Shown: positions 60,545-64,000 of the stretch, one piece after another
Position numbering within the stretch: the stretch's first letter is position 1
Layout: each line of letters opens with the position of its first letter
NCBI RefSeq assembly: GCF_014199955.1
Contig: NZ_JACHOQ010000007.1
Location: forward strand, 40,097 to 104,096
Length of the DNA: 64,000 nucleotides
Direction: 5' to 3'
DNA from: Brevundimonas aurantiaca
Lineage (GTDB): Bacteria; Pseudomonadota; Alphaproteobacteria; Caulobacterales; Caulobacteraceae
Translations under genes and position numbers: made by a program
The notes under the pieces: model-generated
Databases searched by the model: none
What the model was told of the DNA's origin: nothing
The model's input: only the letters and a program-made list of their open reading frames with translations

Positions 60545-61231
60545 ATGACCTGGATCGACTGGACCGCCCTGACCCTCTTTTTCGTCTGCTGGCTGGGCTA
60601 TGGGCCGATCCTGAGATTCATCGCCCGGCACGGCGGCGCCCTGAACGAGGACATGGTCCATGTCCGCAATCGGTGGATGGCGGCCATGACCCACCGCGAG
60701 ATCCGGCTGGTGGACAGCCAGCTGATGGGCCATTCGATCAATTCGGCCTCGTTTTTCGCCTCGACCAATCTGCTGCTGATCGCGGCGGTGGGGGGGATTC
60801 TGTTCGGCGGGGAGAGCAAGCTGGAAGGCTTCGCCGCCGTGGGGGCCGAAAACGTGCCGATCCGCATTCTGGAGGCCAAGCTGGCCCTGGTGCTGATGTG
60901 CCTGGCGCGCGGCTTTTTGGACTTCATCTGGGCCCTGCGTCAGATGAACTACGCCCTGGCCCTGATCGGGGCGGCGCCCGAGATCCAGTCCGAAACGGAC
61001 CGCAAGGCCTATGGCCAGGCGGCGGGGGAGTTGCTGAACCCCGCGCTCAGCGCCTTCAGCCAGGGGGTCAGGGGCTATTATTTCGCCCTGGCGGCGGCGG
61101 CCTGGCTGTTCGGCCCGATGTGGCTGGCCCTGGGCGTGGCTTCGGCCTTCGGCCTTCTGATCTATCGCCAGGAGGCGTCGCCGGCCGCGCGCGCCATTCG
61201 CAACGCCCGCCGTCTGCTGGGAGAAGGCTGA
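60545..61231 (+). CDS. DUF599 family membrane protein
   Basis: A 228-aa integral membrane protein of the DUF599 family (PF04654), function unknown. Helix 1 is LTLFFVCWLGYGPILRFI; the conserved segment RNRWMAAMTHREIRLVDSQLMG precedes ASFFASTNLLLIAAVGGILFG; helices near 118-145, 180-202 and 204-218 follow. Common in Alphaproteobacteria. ATG 60545. Confidence 0.85.
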   Translation: MTWIDWTALTLFFVCWLGYGPILRFIARHGGALNEDMVHVRNRWMAAMTHREIRLVDSQLMGHSINSASFFASTNLLLIAAVGGILFGGESKLEGFAAVGAENVPIRILEAKLALVLMCLARGFLDFIWALRQMNYALALIGAAPEIQSETDRKAYGQAAGELLNPALSAFSQGVRGYYFALAAAAWLFGPMWLALGVASAFGLLIYRQEASPAARAIRNARRLLGEG

Positions 61232-61346
61232 TCATTGTGCAGGCGCACAACGGGCTTCCCGCGCGGTGTGGCGCCTATGAGGCGAATTAGGACCGTAACC
61301 GCCGTAATTGCGTAACATCCTGTGACCGTCAGGACGCGCAGAGCCC

Positions 61347-61373
61347 TTGACCGTTTGTGCGTTGCAACCTAAG
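61347..61373 (+). promoter_or_regulatory. Candidate promoter of the putative sRNA
   Basis: TTGACCG (61347-61353), 14 bp, then CCTAAG (61368-61373). It fits the Caulobacter-type vegetative pattern TTGACgS with a GCTANAWC-like -10 only in part. An EcfG-like GGACC-N16-CGTA also exists further up (61290-61314) with two mismatches. Confidence 0.35.
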
Positions 61374-61377
61374 TTCT

Positions 61378-61464
61378 CCTCTGACGCCTCCGGGCGTCTT
61401 GCCCTTCCTGGGCGTTTCCTCCCTATAGACTTTCATGCCGCGCCTCCGGGCGCGGCTTTTTTTT
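61378..61464 (+). ncRNA. Candidate small RNA with three hairpins and anti-SD-like stretch
   Basis: About 87 nt between DUF599 and the amidohydrolase gene. Hairpin 1: GACGCC-TCCG-GGCGTC (61383-61398). Hairpin 2: GCCC-TTCCT-GGGC (61401-61413). An unpaired linker contains TTTCCTCCC (61415-61423), complementary to Shine-Dalgarno sequences. Hairpin 3: GCCGCGCC-TCCG-GGCGCGGC (61437-61456) followed by eight T, a strong terminator. No gene ends nearby that would need it; the DUF599 stop is 206 bp upstream. Boundaries and promoter are inferred, and no homologue was searched. Confidence 0.5.
61437..61464 (+). terminator. Strong rho-independent terminator
   Basis: Perfect 8-bp GC stem GCCGCGCC / GGCGCGGC with tetraloop TCCG and T8 (61457-61464). 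Probably ends the candidate sRNA or a long DUF599 3' UTR. Confidence 0.93.
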
Positions 61465-61491
61465 GGCTGATCGCCGATAAGTCGCGCCGGC

Positions 61492-62316
61492 CTAAACGCC
61501 CCAGGGCTCAGAGCACAGGGCGGCGATGACGCGGGTCAGGGCCTTGCGCGTCTTCTGATAGGCGGCGTTGGGCGCCTGGCGGCCCTCGTCCAGATACAGA
61601 CGGCGGTTCAGTTCGATCTGGACGGCGTGAAACCCCTCCTGCGGCCGGCCCCAGACCTGGGTGGACCAGCCCCCGGCGTAGGGGTGGTTCAGGCCCACCC
61701 GCCAGCCCAGCCCCTGGAACAGGTCGCGCAGCCGCCGCGTCAGCCGCGGATCGCAGGCGGCGCCGTGTCGGTCGCCCAGCACCACCTCCACGCCTGCGGC
61801 CCGCGCCGGCATCGAATGCCAGTCGATCAGCAGGGCGCGCCCCTGGCGGGCCAGGGTCTGACGCATCAGGCCCTCCAGCGCCTGATGATAGGGCCGGTGG
61901 ACCGCCGCGATCCGGGCCTCCGCCTCGGCCCGCGACAGGCGCCGGTCATAAAGCGGCAGGCCGTCGCCGCTGCGGCGGGGGATGACGCCGTATCCGGCTC
62001 GGGTCTTGGCCCCGACCGCACCGTCAGCCCCTTCGATCAGTTCGGGGTCCAGTTCGGCGGGGTCACGGTTCAGATCCACATAGGCGCGGCCGATCCGGCC
62101 CTCGATCAGGGGCGCGCCGCACGCCGGCCCGGCCTGCACCAGGGCGTTGACCCGGGCGTCCTCCGCGCTCTTCAGACTGGCGTCCGCCAGGCCGGGGGCG
62201 GGCGCCATGTCCGCCGGATAGAGATCGCCCGAATGGGGTGAGGCGAAGACCAGGGCCGTCTGCGGCGCGTCCGCAGGCGGCGTCGTGATCGCGAAACTGG
62301 CGCCGGCCGGGGTCAT
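61492..62316 (-). CDS. N-formylglutamate amidohydrolase family protein
   Basis: A 274-aa metallo-amidohydrolase related to HutG/FGase. Landmarks: FASPHSGDLYP near residue 24-34, SAEDARVNAL, YVDLNRDPAELDP, LIDWHSMPA and VLGDRHGAAC, QIELNRRLYLDE. The substrate is likely an N-formyl or N-acyl amino acid, but there are no histidine-degradation genes here. ATG 62316 is chosen; the frame continues 64 codons upstream through the palindromic element, which is not family-like. Confidence 0.85.
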   Translation of the reverse strand: MTPAGASFAITTPPADAPQTALVFASPHSGDLYPADMAPAPGLADASLKSAEDARVNALVQAGPACGAPLIEGRIGRAYVDLNRDPAELDPELIEGADGAVGAKTRAGYGVIPRRSGDGLPLYDRRLSRAEAEARIAAVHRPYHQALEGLMRQTLARQGRALLIDWHSMPARAAGVEVVLGDRHGAACDPRLTRRLRDLFQGLGWRVGLNHPYAGGWSTQVWGRPQEGFHAVQIELNRRLYLDEGRQAPNAAYQKTRKALTRVIAALCSEPWGV

Positions 62317-62327
62317 GTCCACCGCAT

Positions 62328-62462
62328 AGAGCCTGATCGGTTGAAGTGGAATCGCTTCGCGATTCCGCTGAAGCCGTGAATCAGGCTCCAGATTAAAGCG
62401 AGAGCATGATTCACGCTTCTGTCGGAACCGCGAAGCGGTTCCGTCCGAAACGATCAGGCTCT
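62328..62462. repeat. Bipartite palindromic element, copy 2
   Basis: About 135 bp, the same organisation as 26691-26826, with perfect 11-bp inverted ends AGAGCCTGATC / GATCAGGCTCT. Left core TCGCTTCGCGA between GGAA and TTCC; right core GGAACCGCGAAGCGGTTCC, identical to copy 1. It lies 11 bp upstream of the amidohydrolase start codon. Confidence 0.93.
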
Positions 62463-62566
62463 GGCGCGTTTCGCTGTGGAAGGAAGTCGTGCGACCGGCG
62501 AATTTCATCGCCGGTTTACCGTTGTGGGCCTAGCGTCGCTCCTCTGAATTCAAGGGGCCTTTTCGA

Positions 62567-62923
62567 ATGGCGCGCATCCTCCTGGCCGAAGACGACAGTT
62601 CGCTGCGCGGGTTCCTGACCCGCGCCCTGGAGCGGGCGGGCCATCAGGTCATCGACTGCGAAAACGGCGACGACGCCATCGACGCCCTGGAGCACGGCCC
62701 CTACGACCTGCTGCTGACTGACATCGTCATGCCCGGCGCCGACGGGATCGAGGTGGCCCGCGTCGCCGCCGCCCGCCAGCCCGGCCTGCGCATCATGTTC
62801 ATCACCGGCTTCGCCGCCGTCGCCCTGACCGCCGCCCAGGCCTCGCCCCAGGCCAAGGTCCTGTCCAAACCCGTCCATCTGCGCGACCTGGTCAATGAGG
62901 TCGAACGGATGGTGGCGGCCTGA
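62567..62923 (+). CDS. cpdR: Single-domain response regulator CpdR
   Basis: A 118-aa receiver without output domain. In Caulobacter, unphosphorylated CpdR binds ClpXP and primes degradation of cell-cycle substrates (family knowledge). Acidic pair Asp9/Asp10, phospho-site Asp52 in LLLTDIVMPG, Lys in VLSKPVHLRDLVNEV; the FITGFAAVALTAAQ segment is typical of CpdR. It ends in Ala-Ala, a ClpX-type C-terminus. ATG 62567. Monocistronic, divergent from the amidohydrolase. Confidence 0.9.
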   Translation: MARILLAEDDSSLRGFLTRALERAGHQVIDCENGDDAIDALEHGPYDLLLTDIVMPGADGIEVARVAAARQPGLRIMFITGFAAVALTAAQASPQAKVLSKPVHLRDLVNEVERMVAA

Positions 62924-63047
62924 GCGTTGAAATCGCTACGGTTTTCCAGAAATCTCGTTGCGGCGGTCAAAGCCGCTTGATGCGGGCCGGTCGTGCCGCT
63001 ATACGACCGCCCTTCCCGCTCTCGAACCGATCGAGAGCCGCCACGGC

Positions 63048-63122
<75 letters not shown>

Positions 63123-63500
63123 TTTCTCCTCAAGACATTCAAAGCCTTGAAGAAACCGCTCTCGGGCGGTCGAAAACGCGCGTTTGCAGCACCAGCCTGC
63201 TACTGGGCGGCGGTGTGTCCCGATTGGCTAAAGCCATAGCGTGCTTGGATTATCATGGGTTGGATTTGCAGCATCTGGCGTCTGAATCTCGTTCGGATAT
63301 GACGGCGGATTCGGGAGCCCGAAGGCAGGATCAAACATATAGGTTAGAGCCAATTTCCATGCATGATTTTGCGATATGCATAGAAGTCGGCTTTCACGTT
63401 AGCACGTCGCTTTCGACGTGATCGAAAAGCGCACATCGCTATGCATGTTTGAAAAACGTGCATAGGAATTGCGATTTTCCTATGCACGTTCGCTTGTACG
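63123..63500. other. Low-GC intergenic tract after tRNA-Val
   Basis: 378 bp with no credible gene; GC is visibly lower than elsewhere. It holds a 12-bp palindrome AAACGCGCGTTT (63174-63185), several copies of a TATGCAT/TGCATAGG word between about 63374 and 63490, and the hairpin listed separately. No integrase is visible. Confidence 0.5.
63452..63490 (-). terminator. Terminator-like hairpin after the fic remnant
   Basis: Perfect 14-bp inverted repeat AACGTGCATAGGAA (63455-63468) / TTCCTATGCACGTT (63477-63490), loop of 8, followed leftward by AAA (TTT on the minus strand). It lies 11 bp beyond the stop of the leftward fic gene. Confidence 0.7.
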
Positions 63501-63911
63501 TCAAACGGATTGGGCGTTCCCGAGCAAGGCCATCAGTTCGCGATTCACATAATAATTTTCGCGCCCGATTTTCAGCTTCTGCATCATTCCGATGCGAGTG
63601 AGTTCGTCGAGATAGCGTGTCGCCGTGATGCGGCTGACGTTAAGATCACGTTCTACAAATGCGATCTTACTGTAGGGGTGGCCAAAAATGTTATTCAGTA
63701 GGTCTTGGCTGTAAATGCGCGGAAGCTGCTCGCGCATCTGCACCTTGTAGGATTGCATCAGGCTTCGAATGCTGTGGACGAGCCGCGTGGTTTGCTGCGC
63801 CGTCTCCTCGACTCCAGTTAGCATATACAACAGCCATTCTTCCCACGCGCCATCCGTTCGCACTGCTTGTAGCAGTCGATAATATTCACCTTTGGTTTGG
63901 TTGATGTGACG
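63501..63911 (-). pseudogene. Fic family protein, C-terminal remnant cut by an IS element
   Basis: About 136 codons of the C-terminal part of a Fic/DOC protein: INQTKGEYYRLLQAVR, WEEWLLYMLTGVEETAQQT, then the winged-helix tail NIFGHPYSKIAFVERDLNVS and YVNRELMALL. The AMP-transferase core with HPFxxGNGR would lie upstream and is missing: the frame runs into the left end of an IS3-family element at about 63912. The remaining frame reaches 63989 only through IS sequence. Low GC suggests it arrived by transfer. Confidence 0.82.
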
Positions 63912-64000
63912 TGACCCCCTGAAACTCCTCCAGGAATAGCTAGAGTCCGCCCAACGAAGGACGGACAGAATGAAGCGATCGAGGTTCACGGAAGAGCAGA
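63912..64000 (+). mobile_element. IS3-family insertion sequence, left end
   Basis: The junction after the fic remnant reads TGACCCCCTGAAACTCCTCC, a TGACCCC-type IS3-family left terminus, followed by a short leader and the start of an OrfA transposase. GTGAC occurs twice in a row at 63906-63915, possibly target duplication plus end. The rest lies outside the window. Confidence 0.75.
63970..64000 (+). CDS. IS3-family transposase OrfA, first 10 codons
   Basis: ATG 63970 opens MKRSRFTEEQ, the standard start of IS3-family (IS407/IS511-like) OrfA helix-turn-helix proteins. AAGGACGGA upstream serves as RBS. Cut by the window end. Confidence 0.78.
   Translation, partial: MKRSRFTEEQ

Noticed and set aside
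61290..61314. EcfG promoter GGACC-N16-CGTA as a firm call
   Set aside because: Two mismatches in nine specified bases; kept only as a possibility in the sRNA finding.

Overview
The window is high-GC alphaproteobacterial chromosome, most likely from the Caulobacterales and close to Brevundimonas. This is inferred from gene content: a CpdR-type receiver, a MmcB-family nuclease, an EipA/DUF1134 protein, DUF2794 and DUF6356 proteins, an 89-residue ATP synthase epsilon subunit, a soluble globin-type chemoreceptor with a C-terminal DWEEF pentapeptide, and a full CtrA box. No marker was compared with a database. Almost everything is ordinary housekeeping chromosome; only the last ~0.9 kb looks acquired.

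Layout. 1-8 kb: cell-wall hydrolase, mmcB, a toxin-antitoxin pair, Tat-exported beta-carbonic anhydrase, lipocalin, chemoreceptor, acetyltransferase with thpR, Bax-inhibitor-1 protein. 8-21 kb: DegP-like protease, rlmN, an SdpR-type repressor divergent from a desaturase/membrane-protein operon, DUF350 with a trypsin-like protease, a two-domain M16 peptidase, isoaspartyl peptidase, quinone oxidoreductase, SDR. 21-28 kb: tRNA-Gly(GCC), DUF3429/DCC/FeS-photolyase cluster, M48 lipoprotein, a small protein behind a CtrA box, and the cytochrome c maturation operon ccmABCDG. 28-38 kb: acnA, oxyR/katG sharing an OxyR site, DJ-1, glutaminyl cyclase and terC. 38-45 kb: the F1 operon atpHAGDC with an extra exported-protein gene between atpD and atpC. 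45-57 kb: rarD, asd, zapE, mdh, reductase, hydrolase, eipA, prmC, brkB, hslU. 57-60 kb: arsenic cluster arsB/arsRCH. 60-64 kb: ppa, DUF599, a candidate sRNA, an N-formylglutamate amidohydrolase-like gene, cpdR, tRNA-Val(GAC), then a low-GC tract with a fic gene cut by the left end of an IS3-family element.

Intergenic DNA carries much structured repeat. Five copies (14.5, 19.6, 28.2, 44.2 and 49.0 kb) belong to a loose family of inverted-repeat modules with CTCCCC-type ends. Two copies (26.7 and 62.3 kb) are a ~135-bp bipartite palindromic element. One (46.5 kb) is a nested inverted repeat.

The items most worth following are the extra gene inside the F1 ATPase operon, a possible sRNA with an anti-Shine-Dalgarno-like stretch at about 61.38-61.46 kb, an OxyR with only one cysteine, a globin-type chemoreceptor lacking the proximal histidine, the duplicated operator of the desaturase operon, and the palindromic element abutting the start of the amidohydrolase gene. 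No CRISPR array, rRNA operon or complete mobile element was seen.
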